Assembly: GCA_020637775.1 (NCBI GenBank)
Contig: JACKJV010000005.1
Span: forward strand, 186,001 to 250,000
Direction: 5' to 3'
Origin: Brucellaceae bacterium
Lineage (GTDB): Bacteria > Pseudomonadota > Alphaproteobacteria > Rhizobiales > Rhizobiaceae
DNA: 64,000 bases
Part shown: positions 26,006 through 34,047 of the stretch, one piece after another
Layout of the letters: the number at the start of each line of letters is the position of its first letter
Numbering within the stretch: position 1 is the first letter of the stretch
Notes under the pieces: model-generated
What the model was told of the DNA's origin: nothing
What the model saw: only the letters and a program-made list of their open reading frames with translations
Database searches by the model: none
Made by a program: the position numbers and the translations under genes

Positions 26006-26821
26006 ATGAGGCTTGGACTGGGCAGCTACGCCTATCGCTGGTCGATCGGCATCAAGGATCAGGTTCCCGACCGGCCGATGACGCCCTTCGAGCTATTGGA
26101 GGCTGCGGCGGGCTATGGCCTCGACGTGGTGCAATACGCCGACAACATGCCGCTCGACCGGCTCGGCGAGGGCGACCAGCATCGCCTGCGCGAAACGGCG
26201 GCGGCGAACGGCATCGCACTGGAACTGGGGACGCAGAGCTTCAAGGACGAGGAGGTTTCGCTCTATCTGGAGATCGGCGAAAGGCTGGGTGCGAAAATTC
26301 TGCGCGTGGCGCTGGACGCGGGCGATGCGCGCATTCCGGTGCCAGAGCTTGCGGAGCGCCTGAAACCACTTCTTGCGAAGGCGCGCGCGGCAGGCATCCG
26401 CATCGCCATCGAGAACCATTTCAACTATCCGTCGCCGCGCCTGGTGGACCTGCTGGAAACCGCCGGCGACGACACGCTCGGCGTCTGCCTCGATGTCGCC
26501 AACTCCATCTGTGCCGGCGAATGGCCGGAAGAAACCGTGCGGCTGCTGGCGCCTCACGCGATCAACCTGCACCTGAAGGACTATGTCATCACGCCGGACA
26601 CTTATGGCGTCGGCTTCCAGATTCACGGCGTGCCGCTGGGACAGGGGCGCGCGCCCATCGGGTGGATTCTCGACCAGCTTGCCCATTGCCCGGCGGACAT
26701 GTCCGTCATTCTCGAACACTGGCTGCCGATGAACGGCGATGCGGCTGCCGCGCGGGCACAGGAGACGCCATGGCTCGACCAGACGGTCGCGGCAGCAAGG
26801 ACGTTCCTGGCCGGCCGCTGA
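26006..26821 (+). CDS. Sugar phosphate isomerase/epimerase (hydroxypyruvate isomerase-like TIM barrel)
   Basis: The 271-residue AP-endonuclease-2-fold protein has the metal-binding pattern IAIENHFNYPSPRLVDLLE, then CLDVANS, then NLHLKDY, then VILEHWLP. These enzymes isomerise or epimerise ketoses, sugar acids or their phosphates. Two ATGs are adjacent; the second (26006) is 5 bases from GGGAGG and is preferred. It is followed 10 bp later by the kinase gene, and divergent from the threonate-dehydrogenase-like gene. A 2-oxotetronate or tetrulose-phosphate isomerase role fits that setting but is inference. Confidence 0.8.
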   Translation: MRLGLGSYAYRWSIGIKDQVPDRPMTPFELLEAAAGYGLDVVQYADNMPLDRLGEGDQHRLRETAAANGIALELGTQSFKDEEVSLYLEIGERLGAKILRVALDAGDARIPVPELAERLKPLLAKARAAGIRIAIENHFNYPSPRLVDLLETAGDDTLGVCLDVANSICAGEWPEETVRLLAPHAINLHLKDYVITPDTYGVGFQIHGVPLGQGRAPIGWILDQLAHCPADMSVILEHWLPMNGDAAAARAQETPWLDQTVAAARTFLAGR

Positions 26822-26831
26822 GGAGAAAACC

Positions 26832-28580
26832 ATGAGCGAGATCCGCACCAAGAAACTCATCAATGCACCCGAGGATCTGATCGCCGAGGCGATCGAGGGC
26901 ATGGTGCTGGCGCATCCCGGCATGCTGACCGTGGAAGGACCGACCGGCCGGGCCGTGGTGGCGGTGGACGCCCCCCGCGACGGCAAGGTGGGCATCGTCA
27001 TCGGCGGCGGATCGGGGCACGAGCCGGCATTTGCCGGCTATGTCGGGCGCGGACTTGCCGATGCCGCGGCCGTGGGCAATGTCTTTGCCTCACCAAGCCC
27101 GGAGCAGATCATGGATGCGGCACGCGCGGTCGATGGCGGCGCCGGGATCCTGTTCCTCTATGGCAACTATACCGGCGACGTGATGAATTTCGACATGGCG
27201 GCGGAGGAATGCGAGGCCGCCGGCATTGCGGTGCGATCCGTCCAGGTGACGGACGACGTGGCTTCCGCGCCCGCGGACCGGGCAGGAGAACGGCGCGGCA
27301 TTGCCGGCGACTTCTTCGTCTTCAAGATCGCCGGCGCGGCGGCCGAGCTTGGCCGAGACCTCGACGCCTGCGAAGCGGCAGCGCGCCATGCCAATGCAAA
27401 TACGCGTTCCATGGGCGTTGCGCTGACGGCCTGCTCGATGCCGCAGACGCTGAAGCCGAATTTCGAGATCGGGCCTGACGAGATGGAAATCGGCATGGGC
27501 CTGCATGGCGAGCCGGGTATCCGCCGGGGCAAGCTGGAACCCGCCGATGCCGTTACCGGCGAACTGATGGCGCCGATCCTGGCCGACATGGACCTGAAGG
27601 CCGGCGACCGGGTGGCGGTGCTGGTCAACGGTCTCGGCGCCACCGGACAGTTGGAACTCTATATCATCCACCGGCGGGTGGCGCAGATCCTGGCGGCGCG
27701 CGGTGTGGCCATCCATCATTCCTGGGTTGGCGAATATGCCACCTCGCTGGAAATGGCGGGCGCTTCTGTCACGCTGATCAAACTGGACGATGATCTGGCA
27801 TTGCTGCTCGATACGCCATGCCGCACGCCGGCGCTGACGGTGGGTACCACCCTGCCCGCAGCCGCCGCAACCCGAACGCGCCGCCACACGAATGCCGTTC
27901 GGGAGACAGCAACCTTGGAACGTGCCGACCTGAAGACCGGCGGCCCCGTAACGCCGGTCCAGTTTCGGGCCATGATGCAGGCTGCCGGCCAGGCGATTGC
28001 CCGCAACCGTGACTGGCTGTCCGAACTCGATGGGGTGATCGGCGACGGCGACCATGGAGTGACGATGGATATCGGCTGGACGGCCGTGCGAAAGGCGCTG
28101 GAAACGTCGCCTGACGACGAAACGATATCCGAGACCTGCGACCGGATGGCGAAGGCCTTTCTCGATGCGGTCGGCGCTTCCTCCGGCCCGCTCTATGCCA
28201 GCGCCTTGCGCAGTGCGGGCGCGGCGGTGTCCGACCGGCTCAACCTGGATGCGGCGGCCATGGTGGCGTGGATCAAAGGCATGCATACCGGGATTGCCGG
28301 GCGCGGCGGCGCGAAGCCCGGCGACAAGACGATGATCGACGCCTGGGCACCGGCGGCCGAAGCCGCAGCCACCGCACTGGCTTCCGGCCAGGGTCTTGCC
28401 GCCTGCCTCGAAGCGGCCGTCAACGGCGCCCGGCGCGGACGCGACCATACCGCCACGCTGGAAAGCCGGCGCGGCCGCTCCGCCAAACTCGGCGCACGCT
28501 CCATCGGCCATGTCGACCCTGGCGCGGCGTCGGCGCATGTCATGCTGGAGGCCATTCGCGCCGCGTCTCCGGAGGACTGA
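26832..28580 (+). CDS. ATP-dependent dihydroxyacetone kinase-like protein (fused DhaK-DhaL)
   Basis: The 583-residue two-domain kinase has the DhaK domain (about 1-340) with GGGSGHEPAFAGYVG and the substrate-binding histidine H225 in GMGLHGEPG. The DhaL domain (about 375-580) has the ATP/Mg site GDGDHG at 404-409 and GASSGPLYASALRSAG. It phosphorylates small keto sugars such as dihydroxyacetone or erythrulose with ATP, unlike the PTS-linked split form. The ATG at 26832 follows AGGAG. The neighbouring isomerase suggests a four-carbon substrate (erythrulose kinase-like), but simple glycerone kinase is equally possible from sequence. Confidence 0.87.
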   Translation: MSEIRTKKLINAPEDLIAEAIEGMVLAHPGMLTVEGPTGRAVVAVDAPRDGKVGIVIGGGSGHEPAFAGYVGRGLADAAAVGNVFASPSPEQIMDAARAVDGGAGILFLYGNYTGDVMNFDMAAEECEAAGIAVRSVQVTDDVASAPADRAGERRGIAGDFFVFKIAGAAAELGRDLDACEAAARHANANTRSMGVALTACSMPQTLKPNFEIGPDEMEIGMGLHGEPGIRRGKLEPADAVTGELMAPILADMDLKAGDRVAVLVNGLGATGQLELYIIHRRVAQILAARGVAIHHSWVGEYATSLEMAGASVTLIKLDDDLALLLDTPCRTPALTVGTTLPAAAATRTRRHTNAVRETATLERADLKTGGPVTPVQFRAMMQAAGQAIARNRDWLSELDGVIGDGDHGVTMDIGWTAVRKALETSPDDETISETCDRMAKAFLDAVGASSGPLYASALRSAGAAVSDRLNLDAAAMVAWIKGMHTGIAGRGGAKPGDKTMIDAWAPAAEAAATALASGQGLAACLEAAVNGARRGRDHTATLESRRGRSAKLGARSIGHVDPGAASAHVMLEAIRAASPED

Positions 28581-28598
28581 AGGGCCAGGATGCACTGC

Positions 28599-28615
28599 CG
28601 GCCGGCGGGCCGGCG
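28599..28615. other. GC hairpin in the gap between kinase and amidase genes
   Basis: GCCGGCC and GGCCGGC pair just after the kinase stop; there is no T tract. The rest of the 158-bp gap (to 28738) is AT-richer (TTCATATATCAG, CATACATTGTAAAC) and probably holds the amidase promoter. It includes no gene. Confidence 0.4.
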
Positions 28616-28738
28616 GGCTGAAATGCTGCAAGCTCGGTTCATATATCAGTAAGCCAAGGGACTACCATACATTGTAAACGGGGCGTCGCCGTACTACGAA
28701 GGTCGCAGACTGTGCTCCTGCACCTGGATTAGGCAAAA

Positions 28739-30193
28739 ATGACGATACCCGAAACCGAATACACGGGCCCCGACCTGTGCGCACTTCCGGCCCGCGAAGC
28801 GGTCGAAATGCTCAAGAAGGGCGAACTTTCACCGGACGACCTGCTGGATGCGGCCACGATGCGCATCGTGGAGGTGGAACCGGCCGTCAACGCCACCGTG
28901 ACCGTTTGCGAGGACCGCGCGCGCGCGGCCGTGGCGCGGCTGGATGCGGATCGAAAGGCACGCGGCCATGAGCCGGGCTGGCTTGCCGGCCTGCCGATCA
29001 CGATCAAGGACCTGACCATGGTGTCGGGCGTTCGCACGACCTATGGCAACATGGCCCTGAAGGATTTCGTGCCCACGGAGAACGATCCGCTGGTCGAACT
29101 GATGGAGCGGCGCGGCGGCATCGTCATCGGCAAGACCAACACGCCGGAATTCGGCGCCGGCGGCAACACGTTCAACGACGTTTTCGGTTACACGCGCAAT
29201 CCGTGGGACACGCGCAGGAATGCGGGCGGATCGTCCGGCGGCGCGGCGGTTTCGCTGGCGACGGGCGAATGCTGGCTGGCGCAGGGGTCAGACCTTGCCG
29301 GGTCGCTGCGCACACCGGCGGGCTATTGCGGTGTCGTCGGCCTGCGGCCCTCACCGGGGCGGTGCGGCGGCGGCCCTGCGGCGACCGCCTTCTCCATCGA
29401 GGGCATTTCCGGGCCCATGGCGCGCGATGTGCGCGATCTGGCGCTGTTTCTCGACGCCATGGCCGGCTTCATTCCCGAGATGCCGACCACCCTGGACGCG
29501 CCGCGCGAGCCGTTCCAGGAGGCCGTGCGGCGGGCCGATGGCGCCGTGCGCATCGCCTTTGCCGAGGACCAGGGCGGTTTCGCACCGGTGGAGGCGAATA
29601 TCCGGCAGGTGCTGCGTGCGGCGATGGACAAGGTCGCGCGGGCCGGCACAAGCGTCGATGAGGCCTGCCCGGACCTGCCGGGCCTGTACGAGACCTATGT
29701 CACGCTGCGCGGCATCCATTACGGGTCGGTCAATGCCTACCTGCCTGATGCCGTCCAGGCGCATTTCAAGCAGACATTACGCGAGAATACCGGGTTCGGC
29801 CGCGCGCTGACGGTGGAGCGCATCTATGATGCCATGCGCCAGCGCACCGTGCTCTTCCATGCCATGCGCACGTTCCTGCATGGCCATGACGTGCTCGCCC
29901 TGCCCGTCACCGGCCTCGAACCCGGCATGGTGGAGGAGGAATTTCCGCCCTTTGTGGATGGCGAGCCGGTGACGGATTATGTCGACTGGCTGCGCTTCTC
30001 CTTTCTCGCCACGACGACCGGCCTGCCGGCCATCGTGCTGCCCGTGGGCTTCACCGACACGGCGATGCCGGTCGGCATCCAGCTCATCGGCCCGCCACGC
30101 GGCGAGGCGCGGCTGCTGCAGGCCGCGCGGGCCGTCGAGGAGGCTGTCGGCTTTCCCCGCACGCCGATTGATCCTATCGTGCGCCATCGCTGA
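28739..30193 (+). CDS. Amidase-signature hydrolase, possibly malonamidase
   Basis: The 484-residue serine amidase has the Ser-cisSer-Lys triad: K90 in PITIKD, Ser165/166 in NAGGSSGGAAVS, and nucleophile S189 in SDLAGSLRTPAGYCGVVG. The second glycine of the usual DxGGS block is alanine. The C-terminal half has LRFSFLATTTGLPAIVLPVGF, typical of the family. Such enzymes cleave a wide range of primary and aryl amides. The malonyl-CoA synthetase gene starts 29 bp downstream; rhizobial malonamidase genes are known to sit near matB, so hydrolysis of malonamate to malonate is a good guess. The protein is longer than malonamidase E2, so this is not certain. Confidence 0.85.
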   Translation: MTIPETEYTGPDLCALPAREAVEMLKKGELSPDDLLDAATMRIVEVEPAVNATVTVCEDRARAAVARLDADRKARGHEPGWLAGLPITIKDLTMVSGVRTTYGNMALKDFVPTENDPLVELMERRGGIVIGKTNTPEFGAGGNTFNDVFGYTRNPWDTRRNAGGSSGGAAVSLATGECWLAQGSDLAGSLRTPAGYCGVVGLRPSPGRCGGGPAATAFSIEGISGPMARDVRDLALFLDAMAGFIPEMPTTLDAPREPFQEAVRRADGAVRIAFAEDQGGFAPVEANIRQVLRAAMDKVARAGTSVDEACPDLPGLYETYVTLRGIHYGSVNAYLPDAVQAHFKQTLRENTGFGRALTVERIYDAMRQRTVLFHAMRTFLHGHDVLALPVTGLEPGMVEEEFPPFVDGEPVTDYVDWLRFSFLATTTGLPAIVLPVGFTDTAMPVGIQLIGPPRGEARLLQAARAVEEAVGFPRTPIDPIVRHR

Positions 30194-30222
30194 AGACAGA
30201 CAGGACACGAAACGCCATCGCC

Positions 30223-31737
30223 ATGCATAACGCGCTCCACGACAGCCTCTTCGCCCGCCACGCGGCAAGCGACACGACGTTCCTGATCCTGCCCGACGGG
30301 CGCGAGATCTCCTATCGCGCGTTTCTTGCGCTCGCGTCACGCATGGCCCATGCGCTGCGCGGCGCGGGCGTCGGGGTGGGCGACCGCGTGGCGGTGCAGG
30401 TGAAGAAGACACCTGAAGCGCTGGCGCTCTATGCGGCCTGCGTGAAGGCTGGCGCCATATTCCTGCCGCTCAACACCGCCTATACGGCCAGCGAAGTGGC
30501 CTATTTCGTCACCGACGCGCAGGCGAAACTGCTCGTCTGCGACAGCAGCGCGACCGGGGCCCTGGCGCCCGTCGCCGGGAGCGCGGATGCCGGGCTGATG
30601 ACGCTCGACGGCGACGGCACGGGCACGTTGACGGATGCGGCCCGAAGCGCGCCGGAGCATTTCGAACCGGCGGAGCGCGGCGCGGACGACCTGGCCGCCT
30701 TCCTCTACACATCGGGGACCACCGGGCGCTCCAAGGGCGCAATGCTGACCCACGACAACCTGCTTTCCAATGCCGAATCGCTCGTCGACACCTGGCGATT
30801 TGCCGCAGACGACGTTCTGCTGCACGCGCTGCCCATTTTCCATACGCACGGGCTTTTCGTGGCCACCAATGTCATCCTGCTGGCGGGCGCGAAGATGATC
30901 TTCCTGCCCGGCCCGGACATGGACCTGATGTTTGCGGCCATGCCGCGCGCCACGACGATGATGGGCGTGCCGACCTTCTACACCCGGCTGCTGGCCGACG
31001 ATCGGCTGACACGCGATGCGGTGGCCCATATGCGGCTTTTCATCTCCGGCTCCGCGCCGCTGCTGGCCGAGACCCATGCCGAATTCGAGGCGCGCACGGG
31101 CCACCGTATCCTCGAACGCTACGGCATGACCGAAACCAACATGAACACGTCCAATCCCCATGACGGGGAACGGCGGGCCGGAACGGTGGGCTTTCCGCTG
31201 CCGGGCGTTTCGCTGCGCGTGGCGGACCCGGAGACCGGGCGGATTCTCGGGCCCGGCGAGATCGGCGTGCTGGAGGTCAAGGGCCGCAACGTCTTCAAGG
31301 GCTACTGGAACATGCCGGAAAAGACGGCGGAGGAATTCCGCGCCGACGGCCATTTCATCACCGGCGATCTCGGCATGGTGGATGCGGACGGATACGTGAC
31401 CATTGTCGGCCGCGCCAAGGACCTCATCATTTCCGGCGGCTACAACATCTATCCCAAGGAGATCGAACTGGCGCTGGACGAAGCGGCAGGCGTGAGTGAA
31501 AGCGCGGTCATCGGCGTGCCGCATGCCGATTTCGGCGAAGGCGTGGTGGCGGTGGTCGTGCCGAAGCCCGGCGCCGCGATTGACGAGGCCGGGCTGATGG
31601 CGGCAATCGCGCCCGGGCTTGCCCGCTTCAAGCAACCCAAGCGCATTTTCCTGATCGACGAATTGCCGCGCAACACGATGGGCAAGGTGCAGAAATCCGT
31701 GCTGCGCGAGCGGTTCGCGGATACATTCGCGTCATGA
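30223..31737 (+). CDS. matB: Malonyl-CoA synthetase (acyl-AMP ligase)
   Basis: The 504-residue ANL-superfamily ligase has the AMP motif LYTSGTTGRSKGAML, A5 RYGMTETNMNTSNP, A7 ITGDLG, and the C-terminal lysine in PRNTMGKVQKS. The N-terminal LPLNTAYTASEVAYF and the HALPIFHTHGLFVATNV segment match MatB-type malonate ligases. The reaction is malonate + CoA + ATP to malonyl-CoA. No matA decarboxylase or matC carrier is present; malonate could instead arise from the amidase upstream. The gene ends 4 bp from the convergent membrane protein. Confidence 0.85.
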   Translation: MHNALHDSLFARHAASDTTFLILPDGREISYRAFLALASRMAHALRGAGVGVGDRVAVQVKKTPEALALYAACVKAGAIFLPLNTAYTASEVAYFVTDAQAKLLVCDSSATGALAPVAGSADAGLMTLDGDGTGTLTDAARSAPEHFEPAERGADDLAAFLYTSGTTGRSKGAMLTHDNLLSNAESLVDTWRFAADDVLLHALPIFHTHGLFVATNVILLAGAKMIFLPGPDMDLMFAAMPRATTMMGVPTFYTRLLADDRLTRDAVAHMRLFISGSAPLLAETHAEFEARTGHRILERYGMTETNMNTSNPHDGERRAGTVGFPLPGVSLRVADPETGRILGPGEIGVLEVKGRNVFKGYWNMPEKTAEEFRADGHFITGDLGMVDADGYVTIVGRAKDLIISGGYNIYPKEIELALDEAAGVSESAVIGVPHADFGEGVVAVVVPKPGAAIDEAGLMAAIAPGLARFKQPKRIFLIDELPRNTMGKVQKSVLRERFADTFAS

Positions 31738-31740
31738 CCG

Positions 31741-31758
31741 GTCAGGCCAGCGCCTGAC
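31741..31758. terminator. Shared hairpin at the convergent matB/MsrQ-like ends
   Basis: GTCAGGC-CAGC-GCCTGAC is a perfect 7-bp stem over the last codons of the membrane protein and directly after the matB stop. No T tract follows, so it may work as a weak or bidirectional barrier. Confidence 0.45.
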
Positions 31759-32344
31759 GCTGCGACCGGCGGCGGAACCAGTACCAGATGCGCCAGGCTT
31801 CCAGCGCGGCCAGCGGCGCGAAATGGACGACCGCGCCCGTCGGATGCCCCCAATCGTGCAGGCTGGCCCAATGGATGAGCGTCAGCACCGCGGCGGCGTA
31901 GGTCCAGCGCTGAAGCGATTTCCAGCGCGGTCCCATCTTGCGCAGGAAGTAGTCCGAAGAGGTGACCGCCAACGGGATGAAGATGGCGAAGGCGATCCAG
32001 CCGGTCCAGATATAGAGGCGCGGCAGTTCGGCCAGGACAGTCTCCAGCGCGGCCTTGTCGGCCAGATAGAAGACCGTATGCAGCGCGGCATAGCCGAACG
32101 CGGCGACGCCGAAATAGCGCCGGTTCTTTCTCAGCCAGCGGGCGAAGCCGGTGCCCTTGAACAGCATGGTCAGCGGCGTGATCATCAGCGTGACGATCAG
32201 CAGGCGCGCTGCAAACTCACCGGTCGGGTGAACGAGGATGTGGATGATGCGGGGATTGGCCGAGACGAAGGCTTGCCCGATCCAGATGGCGGGCAGAACC
32301 GACAGGACTGCCCAGAGCCACCAGGGCGACAGACGCGACAGCAT
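31742..32344 (-). CDS. MsrQ/YedZ-like heme membrane protein (ferric reductase-like domain)
   Basis: The 200-residue inner-membrane protein has about six helices. It has the YedZ/MsrQ pattern: GEFAARLLIVTLMITPLTML, RRYFGVAAFGYAALHTVFYL, IWTGWIAFAIFIPLAVTSSD, and RWKSLQRWTYAAAVLTLIHW, with histidines placed for two hemes. MsrQ passes quinol electrons to the periplasmic methionine sulfoxide reductase MsrP. No msrP gene is adjacent, so either the partner lies elsewhere or this is an orphan electron donor. Upstream is an EF-hand protein on the same strand, and a two-component system is divergent from that. Confidence 0.75.
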   Translation of the reverse strand: MLSRLSPWWLWAVLSVLPAIWIGQAFVSANPRIIHILVHPTGEFAARLLIVTLMITPLTMLFKGTGFARWLRKNRRYFGVAAFGYAALHTVFYLADKAALETVLAELPRLYIWTGWIAFAIFIPLAVTSSDYFLRKMGPRWKSLQRWTYAAAVLTLIHWASLHDWGHPTGAVVHFAPLAALEAWRIWYWFRRRSQRQALA

Positions 32345-32360
32345 GATCTTGCTCCTGCTC

Positions 32361-32418
32361 CCGCCGTCGAGACACGGCGGTCGATTGCTTGCGTGATTGA
32401 AATTGCGTGCGTGATTGA
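32361..32418. repeat. Inverted repeat plus 18-bp tandem direct repeat upstream of the MsrQ-like gene
   Basis: CCGCCGT-CGAGAC-ACGGCGG (32361-32380) is a perfect inverted repeat. It is followed by two copies of ATTGCkTGCGTGATTGA (32384-32400 and 32402-32418), 18 bp apart with one mismatch. These lie 17-74 bp upstream of the MsrQ-like start and could be a terminator for the EF-hand gene plus a regulator site for the membrane protein. Confidence 0.5.
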
Positions 32419-32474
32419 CGAGGCGGAGAGCGGACAGACCCCGGCGCCGGCCCGCTCTCCTGTCCGGTTGGCCG

Positions 32475-33077
32475 TCAGCGGCGGCCGCGGCCGCGGTCTT
32501 CCATGCTCAGGGCGCCATCGCCATTGCGGTCCATGAATTTCACCACATTGCCGAAGCGGGTATCCATCTCGGCCTTGGAAATCTGGCCGTCGCCATCGTC
32601 ATCGAGGCGCTGGAAGGCATCGACCATGCGCGAGCGGGTCATTTCGCGGTAGATGGTGTCGAATTCCTCGATGCTGAGCGCACCGTCGCCAGACGTGTCA
32701 GCGCCGGAAACCTTGGCATCGCGGAATGCGTCGATCTCGGCCTGGGTGATCTTGCCGTCCTTGTCGGCGTCGATCTGCATGAACACGGCGCGGAACATGC
32801 CGCCGCGCCCGCCCATGCCATGTCCGCCCATGCCGTGGCGGCCACCGTGATGCTTGCCCCAGTGGCGGCCTTCGCCGTCACGGCCCCAGTGGCGGCCTTC
32901 GCCGCCGTGGCGGCCCCAGCCGCGTTCGCCGTCACGCCAGTCGGCACCCATCATGCCCGGCATCTGGGTTTCCGCCCGGGCTTTCGGCCCACCATCCTGC
33001 GCAATGGCGGCAACGGCTCCAACGCCGGTAATCGTGACAGCAATGAGTGCTGCGGAGAGAAGTGTGGAACGGTTCAT
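32475..33077 (-). CDS. Secreted EF-hand calcium-binding protein with His/Gly-rich linker
   Basis: The 200-residue protein has a signal peptide starting MNRSTLLSAALIAVTITGVG (start chosen at 33077; the earlier in-frame extension looks non-coding). A low-complexity Gly/His/Arg region with repeated EGRHWG units (about 45-95) follows. Then come four EF-hand loops: DADKDGKITQAE, DTSGDGALSIEE, DDDGDGQISKAE and DRNGDGALSMED. It should bind calcium, and the histidine-rich stretch may bind zinc, nickel or copper. It ends in GRGRR. It is divergent from an OmpR-type two-component system, which may control it. Confidence 0.85.
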   Translation of the reverse strand: MNRSTLLSAALIAVTITGVGAVAAIAQDGGPKARAETQMPGMMGADWRDGERGWGRHGGEGRHWGRDGEGRHWGKHHGGRHGMGGHGMGGRGGMFRAVFMQIDADKDGKITQAEIDAFRDAKVSGADTSGDGALSIEEFDTIYREMTRSRMVDAFQRLDDDGDGQISKAEMDTRFGNVVKFMDRNGDGALSMEDRGRGRR

Positions 33078-33186
33078 GGTCAAATCCTTTCCCTGGTTCA
33101 AGGGTTCGGGCCTTGCGGCCGGTGATGTGTCCCTTGAGGCCAAGCTAGGTGAAAAAGGCGCGAAACGTGTGTCAACCGCTGGCATA

Positions 33187-33237
33187 GTTTGTCGCCATAT
33201 GTCGCGCCTGCCGCTCCTGATACATTTTGCGACAAAC
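33187..33237. promoter_or_regulatory. TGTCGC repeats in the EF-hand/response-regulator promoter region
   Basis: TGTCGC occurs at 33190 and 33200 as a direct repeat with 10-bp spacing. GTTTGTCGC (33187-33195) recurs inverted as GCGACAAAC (33229-33237), about 42 bp away centre to centre. OmpR-family regulators usually bind 10-bp-spaced direct repeats, and this gap separates the divergent EF-hand and OmpR-type genes, so this is a likely autoregulatory site. Confidence 0.55.
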
Positions 33238-33326
33238 TTTGCCTGCCGGCAGCGCCGCGAAAGGTTCTACATGGCAGAAGGAACCAGCCGGCGTGGCGGC
33301 AGGAAGACCAGACGGAGAGTTGAGAC

Positions 33327-34043
33327 GTGACCGCCAATGCAGACCCGCACATCCTGATCGTTGACGATGCGCGCGACATTCGCGAGCCGCTCGGCCAATA
33401 TCTGCGCAAGCAGGGCATGCGCACCCGCCTTGCGGCCAATGCGGCCGAAGCGCGCGCGGCCATCGAGGAGGCGGTGATCAGCCTCGTGGTGCTCGACATC
33501 ATGATGCCGGGCGAGGACGGGCTGAGCCTGTGCCGCTGGCTTTCGGCGCGTGGCGGTCCGCCCGTCATCCTGCTCACCGCCATGGCGGACGAGGCCGACC
33601 GCATCGTGGGGCTGGAAATCGGCGCCGACGATTATATCGTCAAGCCGTTCAATCCGCGCGAATTGCTGGCCCGGATCCGTGCCGTGCTGCGCCGCGTTCC
33701 GCCGCCCGAGCCCTCCCTGCCCTCCGGGCGGCGCCGCTTTGCCGGATGGGCGCACGATGCGGGCGAACACAGGCTCCATCACGACGACGGGCGCATCGTG
33801 GAGCTGACTTCGGGGGAAAGCCGGCTGCTGTCGGTGTTTCTCGATCATCCGCACACGGTGCTCAGCCGCGCCCGCCTGCTCGACCTGACCGCCGGGCGCG
33901 AAGCCAAGGCCTATGACCGCGCCATCGACAACACGATCAGCCGGTTGCGGCGCAAGATCGAGGCGGACGCCAGGTCGCCGCGCCTGCTGGTCACCGAGTG
34001 GGGTGGCGGCTATGTGCTGGCAGCCGATGTGACGGAGGCCTGA
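33327..34043 (+). CDS. OmpR-family response regulator
   Basis: The 238-residue protein has a receiver domain (DD at 13-14, phosphoacceptor D57 in VVLDIMMPG, the conserved lysine in DDYIVKPFNP near 109) and a C-terminal winged-helix DNA-binding domain (ELTSGESRLLSVFLDHP, then AIDNTISRLRRKIEAD, then WGGGYVLA). It starts at GTG, with GGAGAG upstream. The sensor kinase gene follows after 4 bp. The nearest possible target is the divergent EF-hand gene and its MsrQ-like neighbour. Confidence 0.95.
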   Translation: MTANADPHILIVDDARDIREPLGQYLRKQGMRTRLAANAAEARAAIEEAVISLVVLDIMMPGEDGLSLCRWLSARGGPPVILLTAMADEADRIVGLEIGADDYIVKPFNPRELLARIRAVLRRVPPPEPSLPSGRRRFAGWAHDAGEHRLHHDDGRIVELTSGESRLLSVFLDHPHTVLSRARLLDLTAGREAKAYDRAIDNTISRLRRKIEADARSPRLLVTEWGGGYVLAADVTEA

Positions 34044-34047
34044 CGCC

